Part shown: positions 43,191 through 52,043 of the stretch, one piece after another
How positions within the stretch are numbered: the stretch's first letter is position 1
Layout: every line of letters begins with the position of its first letter
From: Aliiglaciecola sp. LCG003
GTDB lineage: Bacteria > Pseudomonadota > Gammaproteobacteria > Enterobacterales > Alteromonadaceae
NCBI RefSeq assembly: GCF_030316135.1
Contig: NZ_CP128185.1
Span: forward strand, 1,550,001 to 1,614,000
Reading direction: 5' to 3'
DNA length: 64,000 bases
The notes under the pieces: model-generated
The model's database searches: none
What the model was told of the DNA's origin: nothing
Seen by the model: the letters and a program-made list of their open reading frames with translations, nothing else
Position numbers and translations under genes: made by a program

Positions 43191-45839
43191 ATGAAAAAGA
43201 ACATATCTAAATTATCTGGTAGCATCCGCGCAGTGCTGCTTGGAAGTGCAGTGGCAACAGTAGCATTTAATGGGGCAGTAAGCGCCCAAGAATCAGCAGA
43301 TCAAAAAAACGCTAATGTCGAAAAAATAGCCGTTGTAGGTAGCCGCGCTGCGCCTAGATCAATTGGTGATTCACCTGTGCCGATTGATATTATTGGTTCA
43401 GAAGAGCTAGGTAAGACCGGTAGCAGTGACATGCTAGAAATTCTTAAAGGCACAGTGCCTTCCTTGAATGTCCACACTAATCCAATCAGTGATGCGGCAA
43501 CACTAGTGCGCCCAGCCAATTTACGTGGTTTGTCAGCAGATAGCACCTTGATCCTGTTAAATGGTAAGCGTCGTCATCGTTCATCCGTTATTGCATTCTT
43601 AGGTGGCGGTATCAATGATGGTGCTCAGGGCCCAGACATTTCTGTCATCCCAAGTATCGCGTTGAAGCAAGTCGAAGTGTTACGTGATGGCGCTGCGGCT
43701 CAATACGGTTCAGATGCGATTGCTGGTGTAATGAACTTTGTATTGAAAGACGACTCCGAAGGCGGCTCTTTGCAGGTTCGTCATGGCGAATATTACGAAG
43801 GTGACGGTACTACAACTGAAATCTCTGGAAACGTCGGTTTGCCCTTTACTAAAGATGGTTTTGCCAACTTAAGTTTCCAATATAAAAATTCTGATGCCAC
43901 CAGTCGCAGTACTCAACGTCCAGACGCTGCAGCATTTGCAGATGCAGGCTTGAATGTTGCGGACCCTGCACAAATCTGGGGTTCACCTGAGGTTAATGAT
44001 GATATTACAATTTTTGCTAATGTTGGCCTAGATTTAGGCGATGACAAAGAATTTTACATGTTTGGTAACTACTCTGAGCGTGATGTTAGAGGTGGTTTTT
44101 ACTATCGTAACCCGACCACTCGCCCAGGTGTTTATGGCGGTATCGTAAGAAACGTAGATGGCTCTGCTAGCTACCGTCCTGGCGATGATAATCCAGATGG
44201 TCAAGCCGCGTGGGATGCCGCACCCGCTACCATATTAGTTGGTTCGCTAGATGGGCTAGAGCAACAGCTTAATTGTCCAGTAGTCGAGATTGGCGAAAAT
44301 GGCCTTCCTGATTCAACGGCGTTGGGCTCATTAACTGCAGCTAACTGCTTTGCGTTCAACCAAAATATTCCAGAAGGTTTCACTCCTAACTTCGGTGGTA
44401 ATATAACCGACACATCCTTGACCATAGGTACTAAGGGTCAATTCAATGAAGGTTTTGCTAAGGGCGTGTATTGGGACGTGAGCGGCTCTGTAGGTCGCAG
44501 TGAATCTCAATTCTTTATTTATAATACCTTGAATGCATCCTTAGGTCCGGATACACCTCGCGACTTCTCGCCTGGTAAATATATCCAATTGGAAAAGAGC
44601 TTTAACTTTGATGCTGTGAAGCAAATTGATGCAGGCCTCTATGGTGATGTTAACTTAGCTGGTGGTTTAGAATGGCGTGAAGAGTCCTTTGAAATCATCG
44701 CTGGCGATGAAGCTTCATTTACCAATGGGCCTTTGTTCTCGCAGGGCTTTAGTGTTGGTTCAAATGGTTTCCCTGGATTTAAACCTTCAGATCAAGGTGT
44801 ATCCACTCGTCGCAATGCTGCAATCTATGTGGATGCGGAAGTACCTTTCACTGAAGCCTTCCTAATGGGGTATGCACTTCGATATGAAGATTATGACACC
44901 TTTGGCTCGACTGCTAACTACAAGATCTCTGCACAATTCCATGCCACTGACGATTTATCCTTCCGTGGTTCTGTTAGTACTGGATTCCGTGCACCTACGG
45001 TAGGTCAAGCCAATGTTAGTAACGTACAAACTAACTTGAGTAGTGGTGTGTTGGTTGATTCAGCGCTATTGCCACCCACTAACCCTATTGCCGTTCAATT
45101 AGGTGGTACCGAGCTTGAGCCAGAAGAGTCACAAAGTTTCACTTTAGGTGCGATTTATGAAGTGGGTCAAGTGTTCATCACCTTGGATTACTATAATATC
45201 CAAGTAGAAGATCGCATCAGCCAATCTGAGAAAATCAATTTATCCGATGCTGATAAAGAAGTATTGAAAAATGCAGGTGTACCAAATGTAGATGGTTTGG
45301 CACAGGTTAGTTTCTTTACTAACGATTTTGATACCACTACTCAAGGTATTGACGTGGTTGCCAACTATACAACTGACTTGTTTGACGGTAGTTCGTTATT
45401 CAGTTTAGCCTATAACTGGAATGAAACTGAAGTTGATAGATTCTCTGACATCACTGGTGAGTTTAAAGTTAAACGTATTGAAGAAGATTTACCAAATCAC
45501 AGAGCTACGTTAACTTGGTCACAGTCTTATGACTCCTTCTCAATGTTTACCCGTGTAAATTACTATGGTGAATATCAAGGTGTGCATGTTGACTATGATG
45601 CAACAGCTATCACTGCTGACGCCGCTGTTACGGTAGATTTTGAAGCGAGTTACTTCGTTAATGAATCTTTCACCTTAAGTGCAGGTGCGCAAAATATCTT
45701 TGATCAAGATGCTGAAAAAATTAACATTCCAGCAGATCAAGGTATCCCAAATAATAATTGGGGTGGTATTTACTACGAGACATCTCCTATGGGATTCAAC
45801 GGTGGTTTTTACTACGTAAAAGCAACGTATAACTTTTAA
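43191..45839 (+). CDS. TonB-dependent receptor
   Basis: An 882-residue outer-membrane receptor. Signal peptide about 1-31 (ending VSAQE). IAVVGSRAAPRSIGDSPVPIDI is the TonB-box and early plug region, and the plug includes VRPANLRGLSADSTLILLNGKRRH and VEVLRDGAAAQYGSDAIAGVMNFVL. A large barrel ends in YYVKATYNF. The plug is of the class common in Alteromonadales nutrient receptors rather than of siderophore receptors, and no Fur box is evident. The ligand is unknown. A terminator separates it from the TPR-sulfotransferase gene on the same strand. Confidence 0.94.
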   Translation: MKKNISKLSGSIRAVLLGSAVATVAFNGAVSAQESADQKNANVEKIAVVGSRAAPRSIGDSPVPIDIIGSEELGKTGSSDMLEILKGTVPSLNVHTNPISDAATLVRPANLRGLSADSTLILLNGKRRHRSSVIAFLGGGINDGAQGPDISVIPSIALKQVEVLRDGAAAQYGSDAIAGVMNFVLKDDSEGGSLQVRHGEYYEGDGTTTEISGNVGLPFTKDGFANLSFQYKNSDATSRSTQRPDAAAFADAGLNVADPAQIWGSPEVNDDITIFANVGLDLGDDKEFYMFGNYSERDVRGGFYYRNPTTRPGVYGGIVRNVDGSASYRPGDDNPDGQAAWDAAPATILVGSLDGLEQQLNCPVVEIGENGLPDSTALGSLTAANCFAFNQNIPEGFTPNFGGNITDTSLTIGTKGQFNEGFAKGVYWDVSGSVGRSESQFFIYNTLNASLGPDTPRDFSPGKYIQLEKSFNFDAVKQIDAGLYGDVNLAGGLEWREESFEIIAGDEASFTNGPLFSQGFSVGSNGFPGFKPSDQGVSTRRNAAIYVDAEVPFTEAFLMGYALRYEDYDTFGSTANYKISAQFHATDDLSFRGSVSTGFRAPTVGQANVSNVQTNLSSGVLVDSALLPPTNPIAVQLGGTELEPEESQSFTLGAIYEVGQVFITLDYYNIQVEDRISQSEKINLSDADKEVLKNAGVPNVDGLAQVSFFTNDFDTTTQGIDVVANYTTDLFDGSSLFSLAYNWNETEVDRFSDITGEFKVKRIEEDLPNHRATLTWSQSYDSFSMFTRVNYYGEYQGVHVDYDATAITADAAVTVDFEASYFVNESFTLSAGAQNIFDQDAEKINIPADQGIPNNNWGGIYYETSPMGFNGGFYYVKATYNF

Positions 45840-45853
45840 TCGTTAACGTTCTG

Positions 45854-45882
45854 AAAAAGCCTTGTCATTGACAAGGCTTTTT
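45854..45882. terminator. Terminator after the second TonB receptor
   Basis: AAAAAGCCTTGTC and GACAAGGCTTTTT (13-base perfect arms) around ATT, 15 bases after the receptor stop. It acts on the plus strand and possibly on the minus strand too. Confidence 0.92.
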
Positions 45883-45915
45883 ATTTTCTGGGCGTTCACT
45901 TATCAATAGGATTAC

Positions 45916-47352
45916 TTGAGTTTGGCAATAGACAATATCAATCAAGGATTTGCACATCTTCAGCAACATCACTTGTCCCAAGCCAACGCATGTTTTATGC
46001 AAGTCATTAAACAGGATCACAGCAATGGCATGGCACTGTGGGGTTTGGCAAAAATCGCCTTTTTGACTTTTCAATATGACAAATCCATAGGGCTATACCA
46101 ACAAGCATGCCAACAGCTTGCTGAGCACTGCGCACCATTATTAGAACTAGCCGAGGCGTTTAATCAAGTGCATGCACAAACCGATGCACTAACGGTACTT
46201 GAATATGCAATAAAAACGTTTCCAAAAGATGAACTTGTGCGAAGTCATCTTGCCCAACAGCATATTCAAATGGGCAAACTCGCTGAGGCTGAGCAGGGAT
46301 TACGTCAGTTATTACACAGTGAGAATCCAATTGTCAGAGGTTATGCTTGGTTGGATTTATGCCGAGTTAAAAATGCCAACATGGCAGCAACCGATGTGAC
46401 AAAACTAATCAAAGAGCAACAATTAGCGCCTGTAAATAGTCAGCAAAAGATGTTACTGGACTATGCCTTAGGGAATGTATTTGATCAGCAGAAAGACTAT
46501 AGCCGAGCAGCCGTCCACTTAAAACGTGCCAATAAATTCCAAAAAAGTTTATGTGATTTTAGTACCTGCGAAATGGAGCCTTTGTTTAACGCTATTGTTC
46601 AGTCTTATCAGCCCTGCAGGGGTAATGATGAGACCCAAGCCCAGCCCGATAAAATAACTCCGGTGTTTATCCTTGGGTTACCAAGAACGGGTTCGACATT
46701 GTTAGAGCAAATGCTCTGCCAGCATAGCGATATCGCCACTGTCGGCGAACAAACCTACTTGAGTGATTTTGTGGTGCCTTTTATTGAGAGCCAGGCTAAG
46801 CAACCTTTTCCGATGTTTGCCCAGTCGGTATCGAGTGAAACGTTGAAACTTGCTGCACAGCGTTATTTAGACGTGGTGTCAACAAATCTTAAACAAGGTT
46901 TCATTATTAATAAGTTACCCGCAAATTTTCAGCATGTGGGTTTGATTTTACAACTATTTCCGAATGCGAAAATTATTGATATTCGCCGTGATATTGAAGA
47001 TGTCGCCCTGTCTGTGTTTAAGAATCATTTCGCTGAAAATGAGCCCTATTTTTGTGATGTAAGTGAATTTAATTTATACGCTAAGATGTACCACAATATG
47101 ATGGAAAAATGGCAGGAGATCTTCCCTAATAAGATCTTTACACCTAGCTATGAGCAACTGGTTACCCAGCCTGAAAAATCGGTTCGGGCATGTTTAGAAT
47201 ATTTGGGTTTGGCATGGCAGCCTGAGTGTTTATCCTCACACAACAACACAACGGCTGCTGTAAAGACCCTCAGCGCCGTTCAAGTGCGCGAACCAATCAA
47301 TGCTCAGTCTATTGGGTGTTGGCGAAACTACGGGACATTATTGGGATATTAA
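45916..47352 (+). CDS. TPR-repeat sulfotransferase
   Basis: A 478-residue protein. The first ~220 residues are TPR-like helical repeats (for example GFAHLQQHHLSQANACFMQVIK and GMALWGLAKIAF). The C-terminal half is a sulfotransferase domain starting PVFILGLPRTGSTLLEQMLCQH, where LPRTGST is the PAPS phosphosulfate loop; the second PAPS-binding stretch lies around IRRDIEDVALSVFKNHF. It should transfer sulfate from PAPS to a protein, lipid or sugar. The start is TTG with AGGA upstream; no ATG is close. It follows a TonB receptor, a pairing common in Alteromonadales. Confidence 0.87.
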   Translation: MSLAIDNINQGFAHLQQHHLSQANACFMQVIKQDHSNGMALWGLAKIAFLTFQYDKSIGLYQQACQQLAEHCAPLLELAEAFNQVHAQTDALTVLEYAIKTFPKDELVRSHLAQQHIQMGKLAEAEQGLRQLLHSENPIVRGYAWLDLCRVKNANMAATDVTKLIKEQQLAPVNSQQKMLLDYALGNVFDQQKDYSRAAVHLKRANKFQKSLCDFSTCEMEPLFNAIVQSYQPCRGNDETQAQPDKITPVFILGLPRTGSTLLEQMLCQHSDIATVGEQTYLSDFVVPFIESQAKQPFPMFAQSVSSETLKLAAQRYLDVVSTNLKQGFIINKLPANFQHVGLILQLFPNAKIIDIRRDIEDVALSVFKNHFAENEPYFCDVSEFNLYAKMYHNMMEKWQEIFPNKIFTPSYEQLVTQPEKSVRACLEYLGLAWQPECLSSHNNTTAAVKTLSAVQVREPINAQSIGCWRNYGTLLGY

Positions 47353-47425
47353 TATCATGCTTGTTGATTTTCAAAGGAGGGATTAACGCGTCCAAATGAG
47401 TTTGCTAGTCATAGCCAAGACAATT

Positions 47426-47456
47426 AAAAACAGGCAACGAACAGCGTCGCCTGTTT
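47426..47456 (-). terminator. Terminator between convergent sulfotransferase and dUTPase genes
   Basis: AAACAGGC and GCCTGTTT pair across 13 bases. On the minus strand five T follow the stem. It lies between the two convergent stops. Confidence 0.7.
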
Positions 47457-47469
47457 GTATAGCATGGTC

Positions 47470-48123
47470 TTAATTAGGGTAACGTTGACGAAGACCTTGA
47501 TAGACTAAATTACTGTAATCTTGCAACTGAATATCCAGACTATTTAATACTTCTACTAGATGTTCATTGTCTTCCTGTCCTTGCCAAATTTTAATGTAGC
47601 TACCCTCTTTATAACCGTTGTCTTGGCGGAAAAAGTTAAGGATGTTTTTCCCCACATATTGTCGATACAATTCATCTGGGGTCATATCAGCCTGTTCGAC
47701 GATTTGAATAAACAGCGGCACTGAAAAGCGTTTCGCTGCGCATAGGCCACTTAATAATTCTAAGTTATCTAAAATACCTTGCTGGCTAAAGTGATAATCC
47801 TTGCCATCAAATTTTACGCTGGTTTCGCCACTTTCAAGTTGCTCAGAAATGGTCTTTGCAGAGCGCTGAATATCACCATCAAATTCTATGATAATGGCCG
47901 ATAAAGCAAAGTGCCAGATGTCGACCAATTCCATTTGTAATTGCGGTAAATCTTTAGTTTGCGCCTTCCACCACTTCCAACCGTGGTGCTCTATTCCTTC
48001 CACCGCTTCAATCATTGCTGCTCGTAAGTACTGGTAACCAGCGGTTAACCATTGTGGGTTAACTTTAGTGTTCATTTTATCTTGTAATTCAAGCATGGTA
48101 TTTAATTGTGTAGTGGAGAGCAT
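47470..48123 (-). CDS. Dimeric dUTP diphosphatase
   Basis: A 217-residue all-alpha NTP-pyrophosphohydrolase. Motifs for Mg2+ and dUTP binding are visible: LELQDKMN near the start, AAMIEAVEGIEHHGWKWWK, and ELVDIWHF, the E-x-x-D pair. It hydrolyses dUTP to dUMP and PPi. The start ATG 48123 has AGGATC seven bases upstream; a longer frame to 48213 is not supported by the family. Genomes of this group may also carry the trimeric Dut, so this may be additional. Monocistronic. Confidence 0.9.
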   Translation of the reverse strand: MLSTTQLNTMLELQDKMNTKVNPQWLTAGYQYLRAAMIEAVEGIEHHGWKWWKAQTKDLPQLQMELVDIWHFALSAIIIEFDGDIQRSAKTISEQLESGETSVKFDGKDYHFSQQGILDNLELLSGLCAAKRFSVPLFIQIVEQADMTPDELYRQYVGKNILNFFRQDNGYKEGSYIKIWQGQEDNEHLVEVLNSLDIQLQDYSNLVYQGLRQRYPN

Positions 48124-48450
48124 AGTGATCCTGTAAGCCGGTAATATTTTGCCGGTTAGTTTACTTGTTTTAACTTTCACCGGATAGGCGAAAAAGCAAA
48201 ATTTATAGGTCAAAAATAGTACCTGATATCATAAAGTTAGGTCTTTTTTATGCCTATTTTGTTAAAAATATTGACTAAGGTAAACAATTTCATATAACGT
48301 TTGTCTTATCTACTTAGTCTTAAGTAGAAAACTTTGCTCGGTAGCAAGATATTCCGAGTTGAGGTTGAAAGTTGCTACTCAACAAACAAGGATGGCTTTA
48401 GGTTAAATCCATTTAGAAGTCGGAATTAAACATGCAAAAAGGAAACAGGC
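48124..48450. other. Divergent promoter region of the dUTPase and small lipoprotein genes
   Basis: About 327 bases. It contains the inverted repeat CTACTTA-GTCT-TAAGTAG (48310-48327) and little else that I can interpret. Confidence 0.35.
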
Positions 48451-48615
48451 GTGAAATCTAAACTCATTTTTATCAGTGTACTAGCCGTTCTGGCAATGAC
48501 AGGATGTAAATCAACTGACTCTGCCGACAAAGCAGATCAGGCGAACACCGCTAGCGACAAAGCGAATAAAGACTGTGCCGCGACAGTAGGCTCTAGACTA
48601 AAGAAAGCGTGTTAA
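48451..48615 (+). CDS. Small lipoprotein, 54 residues
   Basis: A GTG start preceded by AGGAAACAGGC opens a 54-codon frame. The first 18 residues are a signal sequence ending in a lipobox AMTGC, so Cys19 would be lipidated. The mature part is only 36 residues, rich in Asp, Ala and Lys, and ends DCAATVGSRLKKAC. That C-x(4)-GSR-x(4)-C tail resembles a recurrent ending of small gammaproteobacterial envelope proteins (recalled from memory, not searched). It may form a disulfide. A terminator-like structure follows 15 bases after the stop. Confidence 0.75.
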   Translation: MKSKLIFISVLAVLAMTGCKSTDSADKADQANTASDKANKDCAATVGSRLKKAC

Positions 48616-48629
48616 TCTATTAATGTATC

Positions 48630-48681
48630 AACGCCAGTGGTGATGATTGACATTATTCCATCAACATGGCTGGCGTTTTTT
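48630..48681 (+). terminator. Terminator after the small lipoprotein gene
   Basis: AACGCCAG pairs with CTGGCGTT followed by T6. The intervening 32 bases contain further complementary stretches (TGATG and CATCA). Confidence 0.65.
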
Positions 48682-48908
48682 GCTGCACAATATTGTGCTT
48701 TATTAATTTAATTCCACGCGTTACACCATGGATTTAACACAGAACAAGCCTCCCTGCATGGTTAGTATTATTAGGGCTAACTGGCCTTAGTATTAATTGC
48801 TAAGCATTGCGCCAATTAGGGCTTTCTAGTCTATACATGTCAGCCCAAAGTAAGCTATTCTCGTACCTTCATTCGCCGTGCTATATTAACCACAGTTAAT
48901 TACCAGTT

Positions 48909-49502
48909 ATGCTTTCAAACATCTCGTCACTCAAGGGCTTTATTTTTGATTTAGATGGCACATTGATGCACTCAACCCTTGATTTTAACGCTATTCGGAA
49001 CGCGATAAGCTGCCCAGCAAATATTGACATCCTTAGCTTTGTCGCAGGCTTGCAAGCAGAGCAAAAGCGCTTAGCTAATCAAATTATAATTGAACATGAA
49101 ATTAATGATGCTCAAGGCTCGGCCTGGATAGAAGGCGCGCACGAATTCATTCAGCTATTGCTTCAGTTAAAATATCCAATCGCCATAGTGACACGTAATT
49201 GTCGCCAAGCAGCATCCATTAAGATGGGGCAAAGTGCTGGTCAGATTAAGTTATTACTTACCCGAGAAGATGCCCCCCCAAAGCCAGATCCCACTTCATT
49301 ATTGCAAATCGCTGAATTATGGGAGATTGATGTAACCAAGCTAGCCTATATAGGTGACTACCTGTATGACGTTCAAGCAGCCAACAATGCTGGGATGCTG
49401 TCTTGCTTATATGCACCAGGCGAGCTTCCAGTGTATGCAAGTCAAGCGAATGTTGTGTTTGAACACTTTAACCAGTTAAGTGATGCAGTTAAATCGAGAT
49501 GA
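48909..49502 (+). CDS. HAD-superfamily hydrolase
   Basis: A 197-residue phosphatase-type HAD protein. Motif I is FDLDGTLMHS with both nucleophile aspartates, motif II IVTRN, motif III lysine in PPKPDPTS and motif IV GDYLYDVQAA. The small alpha-helical cap fits subfamily I (phosphoglycolate phosphatase / beta-phosphoglucomutase-like). The substrate is not evident. The next gene begins about 85 bases later but looks unrelated. No strong ribosome binding site before the ATG. Confidence 0.9.
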   Translation: MLSNISSLKGFIFDLDGTLMHSTLDFNAIRNAISCPANIDILSFVAGLQAEQKRLANQIIIEHEINDAQGSAWIEGAHEFIQLLLQLKYPIAIVTRNCRQAASIKMGQSAGQIKLLLTREDAPPKPDPTSLLQIAELWEIDVTKLAYIGDYLYDVQAANNAGMLSCLYAPGELPVYASQANVVFEHFNQLSDAVKSR

Positions 49503-49586
49503 AAAATGGCATAGGGCGGGTTTGCGCTACTATCGGCCAAGATTAATTGCTGATAAGGTCTGTCAATTGTTTGTTAGGAGATTGAA

Positions 49587-51974
49587 GTGAATAAACTTTT
49601 TGCCCTTTGCCTTGTAATTTTTTCGTTTAGTGCGTTTAGCCAAATTAAGAGTATCGATGAGTTCACCCAGCAGATGACTGCGCAAGAAGGATTTTACTCA
49701 TTCTATTATGATCGACAAAATGGCAAGGTTTATCTGCATATTGATAAATTTCGCCAGCCATTATTATTTCAAAGCAGTATGCCCCAAGGTGTTGGCTCTA
49801 ACGATATAGGCTTAGACCGAGGGCAGTTAGGAGAAACTCGGCTCGTGGAGTTCGAGCGCTTTGGTGATCGTGTGTTATTCAAGCAGCTCAATACGGTTTA
49901 CCGGGTTAATTCACAAAATGCTGCCGAGCGGGCCAGCATTGATGAAGCATTTGCCGACTCAGTGATTGCCGGGCTGAATATAGTGGCCCAAGATGAGAGC
50001 AGCGTATTGGTCGACTATACTGATTTTTTACTTTCAGATATTCATGGTATTGCCGAGCGTTTAGAGCAAACTAAGCAAGGAAGTTTTAAGTTAGATAAAA
50101 CCCGCAGTGGGGCCTACATTGCGCGCAGCAAAGCCTTCCCCAAAAATACCGAGCTGGAAGCCTTAGTGACCTTTGGCGGCAGCAATGCTGGGGAATACCT
50201 GCGGCAAGTCGCTCCCTCGCCAGATAGCATTAGCGTGCACTTGCATCATTCGTTAATCGAATTACCAGATGATAAGTATCAACCGCGACGTTTTCATCCT
50301 TATTCAGGGTTTTGGAAAGTGGGCTATCAAGACTATTCCACGGCTATCGATGAACCCATGGAGCAAAAGTTTATACCTCGCCATCGTCTTGCCAAGAAAG
50401 ACCCTGCAGCGAAAGTCACCGAAGCCATAGAGCCAATAGTTTATTATCTCGATCCCGGTACGCCTGAGCCGATTAAAACTGCGCTACTAGAAGGTGCTTC
50501 GTGGTGGAATGACGGGTTTGAGGCACTAGGTTATAAAGATGCTTTCCAAGTTAAAATGTTACCAACGGATGCGGATCCTATGGATGTGCGTTTTAACGTG
50601 ATCCAGTGGGTCCATCGCGCCACCCGAGGATGGTCTTATGGCAGTTCGGTGATTGACCCTAGAAGTGGAGAAATAATCAAAGGGCATGTCACCTTGGGAT
50701 CGTTGAGGGTACGACAAGACTATCTTATTGCCTTAGGACTGACTAGTCCGTTCAAAGACGGCAACACCAGCACCCTAGCACAGAAAAATATGGCGTTGGC
50801 TCGTATTCGGCAGCTATCAGCTCATGAAGTCGGGCATACCTTAGGAATTGCACATAATTTTGCCGCTAGTGCGGATGGTCGTGGATCCGTTATGGATTAC
50901 CCACATCCAAAACTGACAGTTGAAAATGCTCAGGTTACACTTGAGGATGCCTACGCCAGTGGACTAGGGAAGTGGGATATGCACACTATTGCCTACGGTT
51001 ATCAAGACCTACCCAATCAACAAATGGAAAGTGAGTTTCTGGCCGAATTGATCCGCAAAGCCCATAAAGCAGGCTTGTCTTATCAGTCAGACCCTGATGC
51101 ACGTCCAGCGTCAGCTGCAAATGCACAAGGGCACTTATGGGACGGCGGCGCAGACCCTATAGCCGAATTAACTCATTTATACGAAGTACGCAAAACAGCC
51201 TTAGCTAATTTTGGCATTAATAGTCTGGCGCAAGGTGCGTCGCTATCATCTCTGCAAGAAACCCTAGTACCGGTTTACTATTTGCATCGCTTTCAGATAG
51301 AAGCCGTGAGTAAATTGATCGGTGGAGTGAACTATCAGTACGAACTTAAAGGGGATTTTGACGTACCTCAAGGTGTAAGCTTCGTGCCACAAGACGTTCA
51401 ACAAAAGGCACTAACAACTATGTTGGAGACCTTATCCAGTGGCTTTTGGAAATTGCCTGTTGCAGTAACCCAATTAATTCCCCCCAAAATTTACGGCGAG
51501 AGTCACTCTAGAGAAAGCTTTAAAGGCCGAAATGGACTGGTTTTTGATCCCGTTAGTGCCGCTGAAGCTGGGGTAGGCCATAGCTTGTCGTTATTGCTGC
51601 AAACCCAACGTTTAAACAGATTGGCATCTCGTCCCATTAACAGCAAAGAGCAGCTTTCCGTCAGTAGCTTATTGCAACAAATCGTTACTAACACTATCCA
51701 AAAGAAACAGGGTCATTTGGGTCAGGAGATTAAACGAAGAATTGATTATGTGGTGCTCAATAGCATCATTAAAGCTATGCACAACGCTGAATTAGCGCCA
51801 GAGGTGCGCGGAGAATTATTGTCGCAAATCACAATTGTACACGCTTGGCTGGGTAAACATAGACGCGACCCGCACTTTCGAGCTATGGAACAACAACTGA
51901 GTTGGTTCCTACAAACAGGTGAGTGGAGAGGCGAGTTTGAAATCAAAGAAATGCCGCCTGGCTCACCAATCTAA
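49587..51974 (+). CDS. Secreted zinc-dependent metalloprotease (DUF5117/DUF4953-type)
   Basis: A 795-residue protein. Signal peptide about 1-18 (ending FSAFSQ). The catalytic motif HEVGHTLGIAHNF (an HExxHxxGxxH metzincin motif) lies at about 411-421, followed by the Met-turn candidate SVMDYPHPK. Long N-terminal and C-terminal domains match a family of periplasmic or outer-membrane peptidases in Bacteroidetes and Alteromonadales. All three zinc histidines are present. The start is GTG with TTAGGAG upstream. It converges with a TonB receptor, a context seen for peptide-utilisation genes, although the link is weak. Confidence 0.9.
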   Translation: MNKLFALCLVIFSFSAFSQIKSIDEFTQQMTAQEGFYSFYYDRQNGKVYLHIDKFRQPLLFQSSMPQGVGSNDIGLDRGQLGETRLVEFERFGDRVLFKQLNTVYRVNSQNAAERASIDEAFADSVIAGLNIVAQDESSVLVDYTDFLLSDIHGIAERLEQTKQGSFKLDKTRSGAYIARSKAFPKNTELEALVTFGGSNAGEYLRQVAPSPDSISVHLHHSLIELPDDKYQPRRFHPYSGFWKVGYQDYSTAIDEPMEQKFIPRHRLAKKDPAAKVTEAIEPIVYYLDPGTPEPIKTALLEGASWWNDGFEALGYKDAFQVKMLPTDADPMDVRFNVIQWVHRATRGWSYGSSVIDPRSGEIIKGHVTLGSLRVRQDYLIALGLTSPFKDGNTSTLAQKNMALARIRQLSAHEVGHTLGIAHNFAASADGRGSVMDYPHPKLTVENAQVTLEDAYASGLGKWDMHTIAYGYQDLPNQQMESEFLAELIRKAHKAGLSYQSDPDARPASAANAQGHLWDGGADPIAELTHLYEVRKTALANFGINSLAQGASLSSLQETLVPVYYLHRFQIEAVSKLIGGVNYQYELKGDFDVPQGVSFVPQDVQQKALTTMLETLSSGFWKLPVAVTQLIPPKIYGESHSRESFKGRNGLVFDPVSAAEAGVGHSLSLLLQTQRLNRLASRPINSKEQLSVSSLLQQIVTNTIQKKQGHLGQEIKRRIDYVVLNSIIKAMHNAELAPEVRGELLSQITIVHAWLGKHRRDPHFRAMEQQLSWFLQTGEWRGEFEIKEMPPGSPI

Positions 51975-51990
51975 CTATTAATCTGATTAT

Positions 51991-52016
51991 AAAAAAGCCG
52001 GCTAAATAGCCGGCTT
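51991..52016 (-). terminator. Terminator between metalloprotease and third TonB receptor
   Basis: AAGCCGGCTA and TAGCCGGCTT with a 2-base centre; on the minus strand six T follow. It ends the receptor transcript and probably the plus-strand one too. Confidence 0.9.
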
Positions 52017-52043
52017 ACTTTTTGGATTGTAGAAACATATCTC

